Part shown: positions 19,840 to 28,134 of the stretch, one piece after another
How the letters are laid out: the number at the start of each line of letters is the position of its first letter
How positions within the stretch are numbered: the stretch's first letter is position 1
Assembly: GCF_003709565.1 (NCBI RefSeq)
Contig: NZ_QNRC01000015.1
Location: forward strand, 42,727 to 106,726
Source: Paracoccus sigandri
Lineage (GTDB): Bacteria; Pseudomonadota; Alphaproteobacteria; Rhodobacterales; Rhodobacteraceae
Direction of reading: 5' to 3'
Length of the DNA stretch: 64,000 bases
Made by a program: the position numbers and the translations under genes
Notes under the pieces: generated by a model
The model's database searches: none
What the model was told of the DNA's origin: nothing
Seen by the model: only the letters and a program-made list of their open reading frames with translations

Positions 19840-20164
19840 TGTCGCCCGGGGCCTGGTCGCGGTCGGCCTTGCCATAGTCGCGCGCGACATGGGCGATGCG
19901 CAGCCGGTAATCGGTGAGGACATGGCCCCGCCCCGCCGCCTGCGCCCGGCGATGGGCGGGCAGCGACCGCCATTCCGCGACCGCCGCCTCGTCGCGCCAG
20001 AAGGACAGCGACAGGACCTTGCCGGGCGTGGTCAGGCTCTGGAACCGCTCGATCGAGATGAAGCCGTCGATCCCGTCCAGCAGCGGGCGCAGCTCGGCCG
20101 CCAGGTCCAGGTATTCGGCCCGGCTTTCCTCGGTCGTGACCGCCTCGAAGATGACCGCGATCAT
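19820..20164 (-). CDS. Antibiotic biosynthesis monooxygenase (ABM) domain protein
   Basis: 114-aa ferredoxin-like dimeric alpha/beta-barrel protein: MIAVIFEAVTTEESRAEYLD then FISIERFQSLTTPGKVLSLS, FWRDEAAVAEWRSLPAHRRA. This matches the ABM family (PF03992), whose members include quinol monooxygenases and small heme-degrading or sensing proteins. Substrate unknown. Its ATG overlaps the stop of the NIPSNAP-like gene (ATGA), so the two are one operon, probably controlled by the divergent ArsR-type regulator. Confidence 0.82.
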   Translation of the reverse strand: MIAVIFEAVTTEESRAEYLDLAAELRPLLDGIDGFISIERFQSLTTPGKVLSLSFWRDEAAVAEWRSLPAHRRAQAAGRGHVLTDYRLRIAHVARDYGKADRDQAPGDSRRIHS

Positions 20165-20487
20165 GTGTCACCCCTGGCATGGGGACCCGAGGCCAGCCTG
20201 ACGAACAGGCGGTCCTCGCGACGGATGAAGCCCTCGCGGCGGGCAAAATCGTAATTCTCGCGCCCCAGCGGGTCCTGCGCCAGCCGCGCGCGATAGGCTT
20301 CGTATTCCGCCAGCGAGCCGATGGAATAGATGCCATAGGCCGTGCTGGCCGAGCCCTCGTGCGGGGCGAAATAGCCGAACAGCGCGGCACCGCAGCGCGG
20401 CGCGCATTGCCCCCAGTTGCGGGCATAGCGCTCGAACAGCTCGCGCCGGTTCGGGTCGATGTCATAGGTGATGACACAGGTAATCAT
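20161..20487 (-). CDS. NIPSNAP family protein
   Basis: 108 aa starting MITCVITYDIDPNRRELFER. NIPSNAP members are ABM-like ferredoxin-fold proteins; seen here are FERYARNWGQCAPRCGAALF then GYFAPHEGSASTAYGIYSI, YEAYRARLAQDPLGRENYD. Function of bacterial members is poorly known. Start at 20487 is preceded by GGCAGGAC; longer upstream starts would run through the operator and into the arsR gene. First gene of a two-gene operon with the ABM protein. Confidence 0.82.
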   Translation of the reverse strand: MITCVITYDIDPNRRELFERYARNWGQCAPRCGAALFGYFAPHEGSASTAYGIYSIGSLAEYEAYRARLAQDPLGRENYDFARREGFIRREDRLFVRLASGPHARGDT

Positions 20488-20538
20488 GTCCTGCCTTTCC
20501 GTTGTCTGCCGCCCCAGACTAGCCGCTTGCCGCGCGGA

Positions 20539-20564
20539 CATGGTTCGATTACCGTCGAACCATG
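20539..20564. promoter_or_regulatory. Inverted-repeat operator overlapping the arsR start codon
   Basis: Perfect 10-bp half-sites CATGGTTCGA (20539-20548) and TCGAACCATG (20555-20564) separated by 6 bases. The right half ends in the ATG of the ArsR-type gene, and the site lies 52 bases ahead of the NIPSNAP start. Such a placement would let the regulator block its own translation start region and the divergent promoter. Confidence 0.8.
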
Positions 20565-21239
20565 AACGAAGGACCCGAGATCGCCCGCATCGCCGCGCTG
20601 GTCGGCGACCCGGCCCGCAGCGCGATGCTGCTGGCGCTGATGGACGGCCGCGCGCTGACCGCATCCGAACTGGCCGGGCTTGCCGGCGTCACCAAGCAGA
20701 CCGCCAGCAGCCACCTGTCCCGGCTGGTCGACGGCGGCGCCCTGGCGATGGAGGCGCAGGGGCGGCACCGCTATTTCCGCCTGGCCGGGGCGCATGTCGC
20801 GGCGCTGCTGGAGGCGCTGATGGTCTTTTCGGGCGATGCGGCGAACCCGCCGCCGCGCACCGGCCCCCGGCAGCCCGCGCTGCGCAAGGCCCGCATCTGC
20901 TATGACCACCTGGCGGGCGAGATGGGCGTGGCGATGTTCGACCGGATGCGCGCGGCGGGCTGGCTGCGGCTGGATGGCACGGTGCATTCCGTCACCGATG
21001 CGGGCTGGCAGCGGCTGGCGGCGATCGGCCTGGCGCCGGACCGGCTGCCGCGCAGCAACCGCCCGCTATGCCGCGCCTGCCTGGACTGGAGCATGCGGCG
21101 CGACCACCTGGCCGGGCTGGTCGGCAAGCTGATCCTGGACCGGCTGTTCGCGCTGTCCTGGGCGCGTCGGCTGGAGGGATCGCGCGTTGTGGCCTTCACC
21201 GCCGAGGGCGAACGCCGCTTTCACAACTGGCTGGGCTGA
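20562..21239 (+). CDS. ArsR family transcriptional regulator
   Basis: 225 aa. Winged helix at the N-terminus: MNEGPEIARIAALVGDPARS then ALTASELAGLAGVTKQTASS, HLSRLVDGGALAMEAQGRHR. The extra C-terminal domain of about 120 residues has CRACLDWSMRRDHLAG (two Cys) and a final amphipathic part. This length and architecture are found in ArsR members next to ABM/NIPSNAP-type genes. No classical metal-binding ELCVCDL motif is present, so the signal is unlikely to be arsenic. Autoregulation is expected from the operator that overlaps its ATG. Its 3' end overlaps the ABC exporter gene by 19 bases, convergently. Confidence 0.87.
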   Translation: MNEGPEIARIAALVGDPARSAMLLALMDGRALTASELAGLAGVTKQTASSHLSRLVDGGALAMEAQGRHRYFRLAGAHVAALLEALMVFSGDAANPPPRTGPRQPALRKARICYDHLAGEMGVAMFDRMRAAGWLRLDGTVHSVTDAGWQRLAAIGLAPDRLPRSNRPLCRACLDWSMRRDHLAGLVGKLILDRLFALSWARRLEGSRVVAFTAEGERRFHNWLG

Positions 21240-23383
21240 GCCGCGGCGCGATCCGCAAGGCCGCCCGCCCCCGCATCGCCCGAGCATTCGCGGACCTGCC
21301 CGCCGCCGACGACCAGCTGCCGATGCGCCGCGCGAACCAGCGCCGGGCGATGGGCGATGACGATGCGCGTGACCGGAAGCGAGGCGATCAGTTCGACGAT
21401 CTCCTGCTCGGTCCGCTCGTCCAGGTTGGCGGTGCCCTCGTCCAGCAGCAGAAGTTTCGGGCGGCGATAGAGCGCGCGGGCCAGCAGCACCCGCTGGCGC
21501 TGCCCGCCCGACAGCGCCGATCCCATGTCGCCCACCAGCGACAGATATTGCATCGGCATCCGCAGGATGTCCTCGTGGATGCGCGCGCCCTCGGCGGCGG
21601 CGATGACGCGCTCCATGTCCATGTCGGGGTCGAAGAAGGCGATGTTGTCGGCGATGGTCCCCGACAGAAGCTGGTCGTCCTGCGCCACGACGCCGATCTG
21701 CGCCCGCCAGGCGCGCCAGGCCGCGGGATCGGCGGGGCGCCCGTCCAGCAGGACCTGCCCGGCGACCGGCCGGTGCAGCCCCAGAAGCAGCTTGGCCAGC
21801 GTGGTCTTGCCCCCGCCCGAGGCGCCGCTGATCGCCACGAAATCGCCGGGCGCGATCGTCAGCGAGACATTCTCCAGCACCGGCGGAAGGTTGTCGCCAT
21901 AGCGGAAGCCGACCTCGCGCAGCTCGATGCCGCCGGCCAGGTCGCGATGGACAGGGCTGGCCGCGGCCGGGCACAGGTCGGGCTCGGCGGTGACGATGTC
22001 GCCCAGCCGCTCCAAGTGCAGCCGCAGCAGGCGGAACTGCATGATCTCCTCGGCCAGCGACAGGGCGCGGTCGGAAAAGGTCTGGCGGAACGACAGGAAG
22101 GCCATCAGCATCCCGACCGAGAATCCGTCGGCATTCAGCACCATCCGCGCGCCCAGATAGATCACCAGCACGGTCTGGATGCCGAGCACCGCATTCTGCA
22201 GGAAGTCGCGGGTGATCCCCAGCCGCCCGACCCGGACCGAGCTGTTGATGACCGAGGCGAAGCGGTTGCGCCAGCGGGCCTCGCGCTCGACCTCGCCGCC
22301 CATCAGCTTGATGGTGGGCATGGCGCGCAGCGTCTCGATCAGGTTCGACTGTTCGGCGGCGCGGGCGACGATGGCCTCTTCCGTGGCGGCGCGGGTGGCG
22401 GGGAAATAGGCGAAGCCCAGCCCCAGTACCAGCAGCAGCGCGACGATCACCACCATCGCCAGCAGCGGCGAATAGAGAAACAGGATGAAGGCGGCGACGA
22501 CCGCCATCAGCCCGTCCACCAGCGCCGAGATCATCCCGCGCGTCAACGCGTCCTGGATCGCCTCGGTCGATTCGATGCGCGACATGACATCGCCGACATG
22601 GCGCTTCTCGAACCAGGCGACCGGCAGGCGCAGCAGGTGGCGGACGATATTGCCGACCACCTGGAAGCTCATCATCGAGCCCAGCAGCCGCAGGATCCAG
22701 GCGCGCAGGGCGTCCAGCCCGGCATGAAGCAGCGTCAGCGCCCCGAAACCCAGCGCCAGCACCGGCAGCAGGTTGGCATCGGCCCGCCCGATCGCCTCGT
22801 CCACGACCAGCTGGATGTGGAAGGGCAGCGCGAAGGTCGCGATCTGCAGCAGCAGCGACACCACCAGCACCTGCGCGACCGAGGGTGCCAGCCCGCGGAT
22901 CCCCGACCACAGCGCATTCAGCCGCACCGGCATCCGCGCCGCCAGCTTGCGAAAATCGCCTGCCGGCGCCAGCTCCAGCGCGACCCCGGTATAGTGGTTC
23001 GAGAATTCCTGGATGTTCAGGCTGCGCCGGCCCCGCGCCGGGTCGTGGATGACATAGCTGTCGCCGCGGACCGATTTCAGCACCACGAAATGGTTCAGGT
23101 CCCAGTGGATCACGGCCGGCAGCGCGATCCGCCGCAGCGCCCTGATCCCGACCCGCAGCGGCCGCGCGGCCAGCGACAGCGTGTCGGCCAGCTGCATCAG
23201 GTCGCGCAGCGTCGCCCCGGTCAGCGAGACCGCGTGGCGCTGCCGCATCCCGTTCAGGTCGATGTCATGGCCGTGATAGCGCCCGATCATCGCCATGCAG
23301 GCCAGCCCGCATTCCGCCGCCTCGGCGGCGCGGATCACCGGCAGCCGGCGATGGCCGGGCAGGTTCAGCTCGGCCAGGCCCAT
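21221..23383 (-). CDS. Peptidase-containing ABC exporter (C39 family, CvaB/RaxB-like)
   Basis: 720 aa. N-terminal C39 peptidase: LPVIRAAEAAECGLACMAMI with catalytic Cys25, His98 in DLNHFVVLKSV and Asp114 in VIHDPARG. The usual oxyanion-hole Gln, six residues before the Cys, is Ala19. Six-helix membrane domain at about 160-430, then a nucleotide-binding domain with Walker A ISGASGGGKTTL, signature SALSGGQRQRV and Walker B LLLLDEGTANLD. The family cleaves double-glycine leaders and exports the peptide. The ATG overlaps the adaptor stop (TGATG). A GG-leader peptide gene lies upstream in the same operon, which supports this role. Confidence 0.93.
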   Translation of the reverse strand: MGLAELNLPGHRRLPVIRAAEAAECGLACMAMIGRYHGHDIDLNGMRQRHAVSLTGATLRDLMQLADTLSLAARPLRVGIRALRRIALPAVIHWDLNHFVVLKSVRGDSYVIHDPARGRRSLNIQEFSNHYTGVALELAPAGDFRKLAARMPVRLNALWSGIRGLAPSVAQVLVVSLLLQIATFALPFHIQLVVDEAIGRADANLLPVLALGFGALTLLHAGLDALRAWILRLLGSMMSFQVVGNIVRHLLRLPVAWFEKRHVGDVMSRIESTEAIQDALTRGMISALVDGLMAVVAAFILFLYSPLLAMVVIVALLLVLGLGFAYFPATRAATEEAIVARAAEQSNLIETLRAMPTIKLMGGEVEREARWRNRFASVINSSVRVGRLGITRDFLQNAVLGIQTVLVIYLGARMVLNADGFSVGMLMAFLSFRQTFSDRALSLAEEIMQFRLLRLHLERLGDIVTAEPDLCPAAASPVHRDLAGGIELREVGFRYGDNLPPVLENVSLTIAPGDFVAISGASGGGKTTLAKLLLGLHRPVAGQVLLDGRPADPAAWRAWRAQIGVVAQDDQLLSGTIADNIAFFDPDMDMERVIAAAEGARIHEDILRMPMQYLSLVGDMGSALSGGQRQRVLLARALYRRPKLLLLDEGTANLDERTEQEIVELIASLPVTRIVIAHRPALVRAAHRQLVVGGGQVRECSGDAGAGGLADRAAAQPSQL

Positions 23384-24657
23384 CACATCCGCCCCACGGC
23401 ATAGAGCGGGTCCAGCAGCCATTCGACCAGCGTCCGGCGGTCCAGCACGATGCCGGCCGACAGCAGCATCCCCGGCTGGACGGGCATCTGCTGGCCGTAG
23501 GCCTCGACCAGCTCGCTGGCCAGGGCGACCTTGACGCGGAAGACCGGCTCGGAGATCGGCAGGCCGGGGATCGACAGTTCCGCCGGGGCCAGGACCGTGC
23601 GCGACACGCTGGCGACCACGCCCTTGGCGGTGCCGAATTTCTGATAGGGGAAGGCCTGGTACATCAGCCGCACCTCCTGCCCCGGCTGGATGAAGCCGGC
23701 GGCGCGCGACGGCACGAACAGCTCGGCCTGCAGGCGCGAGCCCTCGGGCGTGATGACGGCGATGGCGGTCTGCGGGTCCAGCGACTGGCCGCGCGCCACC
23801 GGCACCGCGACCACCCGGCCGTCGAAGGGCGCCGTGGCGTGATAGGTGCTCAGCACTTCCAGCTCGGTCCCCTGCCGCTCCAGCGCGGCCTCCGAGGCGC
23901 GGGCCTGCGCCTCGGCCGCGCGGATCGAGAAGGGGATGCTGCGCAGCTGCGCGTCCATCTCCTCGATCTGGCGTTCCATCACCATGATGCCGGTGCGCAC
24001 GTCGACCAGCTCCTGTTCCGCCATCAACAGCGCCATCTCGGATTCCTCGACCGACCTGTTGCTGGCGAAGCCCCGCTCGGCGATGGCCTTCACCCGCTCG
24101 ACATTGTTGCGCAGCAGCTCCAGCCGCTCGGTCACGGCGGCCAGGCGGCCCGCGCCGGCCTCCAGCTCCTGCCGCATGGCGGCGCGCTGGCGTTCCAGGT
24201 TCCGCCGCTGCGCCAGCAGCCGCTCCTGCTCGGCATCGGCCTGGGCGCGGGCGGCCTCCAGCTCGATGCGCAGGTAATCGGCGATGGCGGCGCCGGCATC
24301 GCCCGAATCGGTGTCCTGGGACAGGCGCAGCACCGCCAGCGACTGGCCGACCGCGACCCGCTGCCCCTCGGTCACGTCCAGCCGCTCGACCGTGCCGCCC
24401 TGCCGCGCCGTGACCCGGATCAGCCCGCCCTCGGGGACCACCCAGCCCGGCACCGTCTCGATCCGCGCATAGCTGGCCAGCGCCGCGAAGCCGAGCGCCA
24501 GCGCGATCACCACCGCCGCCGAGGCGACCAGTATCCGCGTCCGAACGGACAGCGACAGCAGCACCTCGCCCTCCAGCGAGCGCGCCTGATAGGCGACGGC
24601 CTGCTGGCGGAAAAGCGGCGCGCTGCCCCCGGATTCGGGCGGCGGACTGTCCTTCAT
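23383..24657 (-). CDS. HlyD family periplasmic adaptor (CvaA-like) of the peptide exporter
   Basis: 424 aa starting MKDSPPPESGGSAPLFRQQA. Single transmembrane helix at about 41-63, then the lipoyl half-motif (GGLIRVTARQGGTVERLDVT), a long coiled-coil hairpin (about 130-260, rich in Arg/Glu/Leu), the second half (HATAPFDGRVVAVPVARGQS) and a beta-barrel domain. It links the inner-membrane ABC exporter to an outer-membrane TolC; the tolC at 46805-48205 could serve. The start at 24657 is the only reasonable ATG; GAAGGAA lies 12 bases upstream, rather far. A stable RNA hairpin lies between this gene and the peptide gene. Confidence 0.92.
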   Translation of the reverse strand: MKDSPPPESGGSAPLFRQQAVAYQARSLEGEVLLSLSVRTRILVASAAVVIALALGFAALASYARIETVPGWVVPEGGLIRVTARQGGTVERLDVTEGQRVAVGQSLAVLRLSQDTDSGDAGAAIADYLRIELEAARAQADAEQERLLAQRRNLERQRAAMRQELEAGAGRLAAVTERLELLRNNVERVKAIAERGFASNRSVEESEMALLMAEQELVDVRTGIMVMERQIEEMDAQLRSIPFSIRAAEAQARASEAALERQGTELEVLSTYHATAPFDGRVVAVPVARGQSLDPQTAIAVITPEGSRLQAELFVPSRAAGFIQPGQEVRLMYQAFPYQKFGTAKGVVASVSRTVLAPAELSIPGLPISEPVFRVKVALASELVEAYGQQMPVQPGMLLSAGIVLDRRTLVEWLLDPLYAVGRM

Positions 24658-24683
24658 CGAGAAATCCGTGTTCCTTCGCTGTC

Positions 24684-24710
24684 GGACCCGCCGCAAGGCG
24701 CGGCGGGCCC
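24684..24710 (-). other. Stem-loop between precursor-peptide and adaptor genes
   Basis: 11-bp stem, plus-strand halves GGACCCGCCGC (24684-24694) and GCGGCGGGCCC (24700-24710). The single mismatch becomes a G-U wobble only in the minus-strand transcript, which suggests it works in the operon mRNA. A second smaller inverted repeat, TGACCC (24722-24727) and GGGTCA (24739-24744), sits closer to the peptide stop. No U-tract follows, so it may be an mRNA-stability element or partial attenuator rather than a terminator. Confidence 0.55.
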
Positions 24711-24752
24711 GGAAGTCACCATGACCCCGCCGGGGCGAGGGTCAGGCAGGCA

Positions 24753-25004
24753 TCAGCACTTGCTGCCGCCCTTGCCGCCCTTGCCGCCGCCGTGACCGCC
24801 GCCATGGCCGCCACCGTGACCATGGCCGCCGCCGTGGCCGCCGCAGGTCGTGACGCAGCCAATCAGGCCGCCCAGGACGGTTTTCACGACGGCGACCTTC
24901 AGCGTCACCAGGCCCAGCAGCAGGCCGCCGGAAACGGCTTCGACCTGGTCGCCGTTCAGGGCAACGATGGTGTCGTCATCGATGTGATCGAATGCGGTAT
25001 TCAT
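24753..25004 (-). CDS. Double-glycine-leader, Gly/His-rich secreted peptide precursor (bacteriocin/microcin-like)
   Basis: 83 aa. The leader MNTAFDHIDDDTIVALNGDQ then VEAVSGG (1-27) fits the double-glycine consensus: Leu at -12, Val at -7, Val at -4, Gly-Gly at -2/-1. The 56-residue core begins with a hydrophobic helix LLLGLVTLKVAVVKTVLGGL, then IGCVTTC, and ends in a low-complexity tail of GGH, GGGH, GGK units closing with SKC. It holds three Cys, five His and four Lys. Strong RBS AGGAGAGAACC before the ATG. The adaptor and C39 exporter genes follow directly, so it is almost certainly their substrate. No modification enzyme and no obvious immunity gene are adjacent. Activity (antibacterial, metal-binding or signalling) is unknown. 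Confidence 0.83.
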   Translation of the reverse strand: MNTAFDHIDDDTIVALNGDQVEAVSGGLLLGLVTLKVAVVKTVLGGLIGCVTTCGGHGGGHGHGGGHGGGHGGGKGGKGGSKC

Positions 25005-25522
25005 GGTTCTCTCCTACCATTACACTGGTCAACAAACCCTGGCCGGGCCCGGAAGACCGGACCAAAGCGCCAGGGGCACAAGCATGGGAAACGCCCATGC
25101 GCGGCTTGTCCGCGCCGAAGCCCGGACATTCAACGCAAGGCCGACGGCCCGCGATGAATCTCGATCATCCTGGAGATGGGGTCATGCCGGCGCGGCGCGA
25201 AATGGCCGGCGGCACGGTGAAAAGACGGGGGCGAAAAGAGGGGCCCGCGCCCTATCGAAGCCTGGTTTTCGGAAGGGTGCCGCGACGGCCATCAAGGCGC
25301 GTCCATGCTGCGGCTTGCAGGAAATACGTATTCATAACGACTCCGCCTCTCGGCTGGGCAAACTGGGTAACCACTTGAACTGAGGGAAGTAAACATGCGA
25401 ACCCGGCCCGAGGCAAGCGAAATTAACAATCGTTAACCAGGATTGTGCCAAGTTCCGCTTAAGGTTTTCCGCCATCCGGGCGGGTGCGGGCCGGCCTGCC
25501 CGGCCGGCCCCTGCCCTGGCGC
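25005..25522. other. 518-base intergenic region upstream of the peptide operon
   Basis: It holds the promoter region of the peptide operon on the minus strand and the sequence after pheT. An AT-rich island at about 25380-25440 contains TTAAC-AATC-GTTAA (25423-25436), a possible regulator site. A 27-codon minus-strand ORF (25252-25335, MNTYFLQAAAWTRLDGRRGT onward) has a GGCGGAG ribosome-binding-like sequence and an MNTxF start like the peptide gene, but no leader motif; it is not called a gene. No clear -35/-10 pair and no terminator with a T-run were found. Confidence 0.5.
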
Positions 25523-27910
25523 TCAACCGCGAAGCGTGCCGCCGGTCGCCTTCTGCACCTTCTCGATGATCTTGCGGCTGACCGCCTCGATATCGGCATC
25601 GGTCAGGGTCCGGTCGCGCGGCTGCAGGCGGGCGGTGATGGCGATGGACTTGCGGCCGTCCTCCAGCCCGGTGAACTGGTCGAAGACGGTGACGCGCTCG
25701 ATCAGCGCCTTGTCGGCGCCCGCCGCCGCATTGACCAGCGCCAGCGCCTCGACCTGCGGATCGACGACGAAGGCGAAGTCGCGCTCGACCGCCTGCAGGT
25801 CCGAGATCTGCAGTGCAGGCCGCGTCGGCGCCTTGACCTTCGGGAAGGGCGCATTGGCAAGGCGGATGGTGAAGCCGACCGCCGGGCCCTTCACGTCCAT
25901 CGCCTTCAGCACGCGCGGATGGATCTCGCCGAAGGTGGCCAGCAGGTTGGGGCCAAGCGCGATATTGCCCGCCCGGCCCGGATGCCACCAGCCGTCCAGC
26001 TTGCGGTTGATCTGGGCCTTCTGCGGGGCGCCGATGGCGCCCAGCACCGCCTCGGCATCGGCCTTGGCGTCGTAGAGGTCCACCTTGCGGCGCGTGCCGA
26101 AGGGATCGCGCGGGCCGGTCGCGCCGACCAGCAGGCCGGACAGCTGCAGGGCCTGCTCGCCCGGCTCGCCGCCCCAGAAGACCGGGCCCAGCTCGAACAG
26201 CGCCAGGTCCGCGAAGCCGCGCGACTGGTTGCGCGCCGCCGCGGCCAGAAGACCGGGCAGCAGGTCGGGGCGCAGATGGGTCATCTCGCTGCTGATCGGG
26301 TTTTCCACCCGCACCGCCTCGGCGCCGCCGCCGAACAGCGCCGCCGTCGCCTGGTCGATGAAGCTGTAGGTCACGCATTCGTTGTAACCCAGCGCGGCGG
26401 CCATCCGCCGCGCGGCGCGTTCGCGCACCTGCAGCGGCGTCAGGATCGGCTTCGGCACGCCCGGCCGGGGACGCGGCAGCGGCTTGCCCTCCAGCCGGGT
26501 CAGGCTGGCCACGCGGGCGATTTCCTCGACCAGGTCGGCCTCGCCCAGCACGTCGGGCCGCCACGAGGGGACCTGCGCCATGTCGCCCTGCATGCGGAAG
26601 CCAAGCGCCTCCAGCGTGGCGCGCTGGGTGGCCTCGGGGATGTCCAGGCCGACCAGGCTGGCGGTGCGCGCCGGGTCCAGCCGATAGGCCCGCGCCGTGT
26701 CGGGAACCGCGCCGGCCGTCACTACGTCTGATGCCTCGCCGCCGCACAGCTCCAGGATCATCCGCGTCGCCAGCTCCAGCCCCGGCCGGGTGAAGTCCGG
26801 GTCCACGCCGCGTTCGAAACGATAGCGCGCGTCCGAGTTGATCTTCATCGCCCGGCCGGTCGCCGCGATGGTGATCGGGTCCCAATAGGCGCTTTCCAGG
26901 AAGACCTCGGTGGTGTCCCCGTCGCAGCCCGAATGCTCGCCGCCCATGATCCCGGCGATGCTTTCGGGACCGTTCGCATCGGCGATGACCATCGCGCCCT
27001 CGGGCAGCGCATGGGTCTTGCCGTCCAGCGCCAGGATCTCCTCACCCGCCGCGGCCGGGCGGACATGAAGATCGCCGCTGACCTTCGCCATGTCGAAGAC
27101 ATGCAGCGGACGGTTCAGGTCGAAGGTGAAGAAATTGGTGATGTCGACCAGCGCATTGATCGGCCTCAGCCCGATCGCCGCCAGCCGCTTCTGCAGCCAG
27201 TCGGGGCTGGGGCCGTTCTTCACCCCGCGCAGCACCCGCCCCGCGAAGAACGGCGCCTTTTCGGCAAGGCTCGGCTCGATCGAGACCCGGACCGGGCTGT
27301 CGAAGCGCCCCTCGACCGTCACCGTCTGAACCGGTTTCAGCACGCCCAGGCCGCGCGCCGCCAGGTCGCGGGCGATGCCGTGGACGCCAAGCGCGTCGGG
27401 GCGGTTGGGGGTGATCTTGATGTGGATCATCGGGTCGATCTTCTCGGGCGCGTTGGCCCGCAGCCAGTCGGTGAATTTCTGCCCGACCTCTCCCGAGGGC
27501 AGCTCGATGATGCCGTCATGTTCGTCCGACAGCTCCAGCTCGCGCTCTGACGCCATCATGCCGTGGCTTTCCACGCCGCGGATCTTGCCGACGCCAAGCG
27601 TCACGTCGATGCCCGGCACATAGTCGCCGGGCTTGGCCAGCACCACGGTGATCCCGGCCCGCGCATTGGGCGCGCCGCAGACGATCTGCTTCTCGCCCTC
27701 GTCGGTCAGCACCCGGCAGACCCGCAGCCGGTCGGCATCGGGATGCTGTTCGGCATGCAGCACGCGGGCCAGCGTGAAGGCGCCCAGCTTCGCCGCCGGA
27801 TCCGCGACCTCCTCGACCTCCAGGCCAAGATCGGTCAGCGCCTCGGTGATCTGGTCGAGGGTCGCTTCGGTCTCAAGATGCTCTTTGAGCCAGGACAGGG
27901 TGAACTTCAT
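25523..27910 (-). CDS. pheT: Phenylalanyl-tRNA synthetase beta subunit
   Basis: 795 aa starting MKFTLSWLKEHLETEATLDQ. Domain order: B1 and the tRNA-binding EMAP-like domain (FTLARVLHAEQHPDADRLRV, QIVCGAPNARAG), the B3/B4 editing domain (INALVDITNFFTFDLNRPLH), B5 and B6-7 catalytic-like core, and the C-terminal RNA-binding domain (RDFAFVVDPQVEALALVNAA). Works as an alpha2-beta2 enzyme with PheS. Start at 27910 matches the family; a longer ORF to 28123 is not used. Unusually, pheS (30298-31380) is 2.4 kb upstream with three plus-strand genes between them. Confidence 0.97.
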   Translation of the reverse strand: MKFTLSWLKEHLETEATLDQITEALTDLGLEVEEVADPAAKLGAFTLARVLHAEQHPDADRLRVCRVLTDEGEKQIVCGAPNARAGITVVLAKPGDYVPGIDVTLGVGKIRGVESHGMMASERELELSDEHDGIIELPSGEVGQKFTDWLRANAPEKIDPMIHIKITPNRPDALGVHGIARDLAARGLGVLKPVQTVTVEGRFDSPVRVSIEPSLAEKAPFFAGRVLRGVKNGPSPDWLQKRLAAIGLRPINALVDITNFFTFDLNRPLHVFDMAKVSGDLHVRPAAAGEEILALDGKTHALPEGAMVIADANGPESIAGIMGGEHSGCDGDTTEVFLESAYWDPITIAATGRAMKINSDARYRFERGVDPDFTRPGLELATRMILELCGGEASDVVTAGAVPDTARAYRLDPARTASLVGLDIPEATQRATLEALGFRMQGDMAQVPSWRPDVLGEADLVEEIARVASLTRLEGKPLPRPRPGVPKPILTPLQVRERAARRMAAALGYNECVTYSFIDQATAALFGGGAEAVRVENPISSEMTHLRPDLLPGLLAAAARNQSRGFADLALFELGPVFWGGEPGEQALQLSGLLVGATGPRDPFGTRRKVDLYDAKADAEAVLGAIGAPQKAQINRKLDGWWHPGRAGNIALGPNLLATFGEIHPRVLKAMDVKGPAVGFTIRLANAPFPKVKAPTRPALQISDLQAVERDFAFVVDPQVEALALVNAAAGADKALIERVTVFDQFTGLEDGRKSIAITARLQPRDRTLTDADIEAVSRKIIEKVQKATGGTLRG

Positions 27911-28134
27911 GACGTCTCTTTCCACAGCATTGCCGGCCGGCGCGAGGCAGGCAGATCCTTTGCCTGCCTTGAACCGGGCCAGGGCGCCGGGGTCAAGCCG
28001 GAACGGCGCTTTTCCGCCCCCGCCACCTGAACCAAACGGCAGTTTTTTGGCCATTGTCGCCGATCGGGCCCGGTGCCAAAGTCGCCGCGGAATTCGAGCG
28101 CCGCTCGCGCGGGGTCTCTTCAAGGAATTGCATC

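Noticed and set aside
24770..24850. Short tandem repeats of ccgccgtgaccgcc type, CRISPR-like at first sight
   Set aside because: They are the codons of the GGH/GGGH tail of the peptide precursor; no spacers.
24753..25004. Microcin B17-like thiazole/oxazole precursor
   Set aside because: The Gly-rich tail recalls McbA, but there are few Cys/Ser in it and no McbB/C/D-type cyclodehydratase genes nearby.
25252..25335. 27-codon minus-strand ORF starting MNTYF upstream of the peptide gene
   Set aside because: A plausible RBS and a start like the precursor, but no leader motif and no second GG; too short to support.
25423..25436. Possible CtrA box TTAA-N6-TTAA
   Set aside because: The spacing is six, while the CtrA consensus needs seven bases between the TTAA halves; kept only as an inverted repeat in the intergenic entry.
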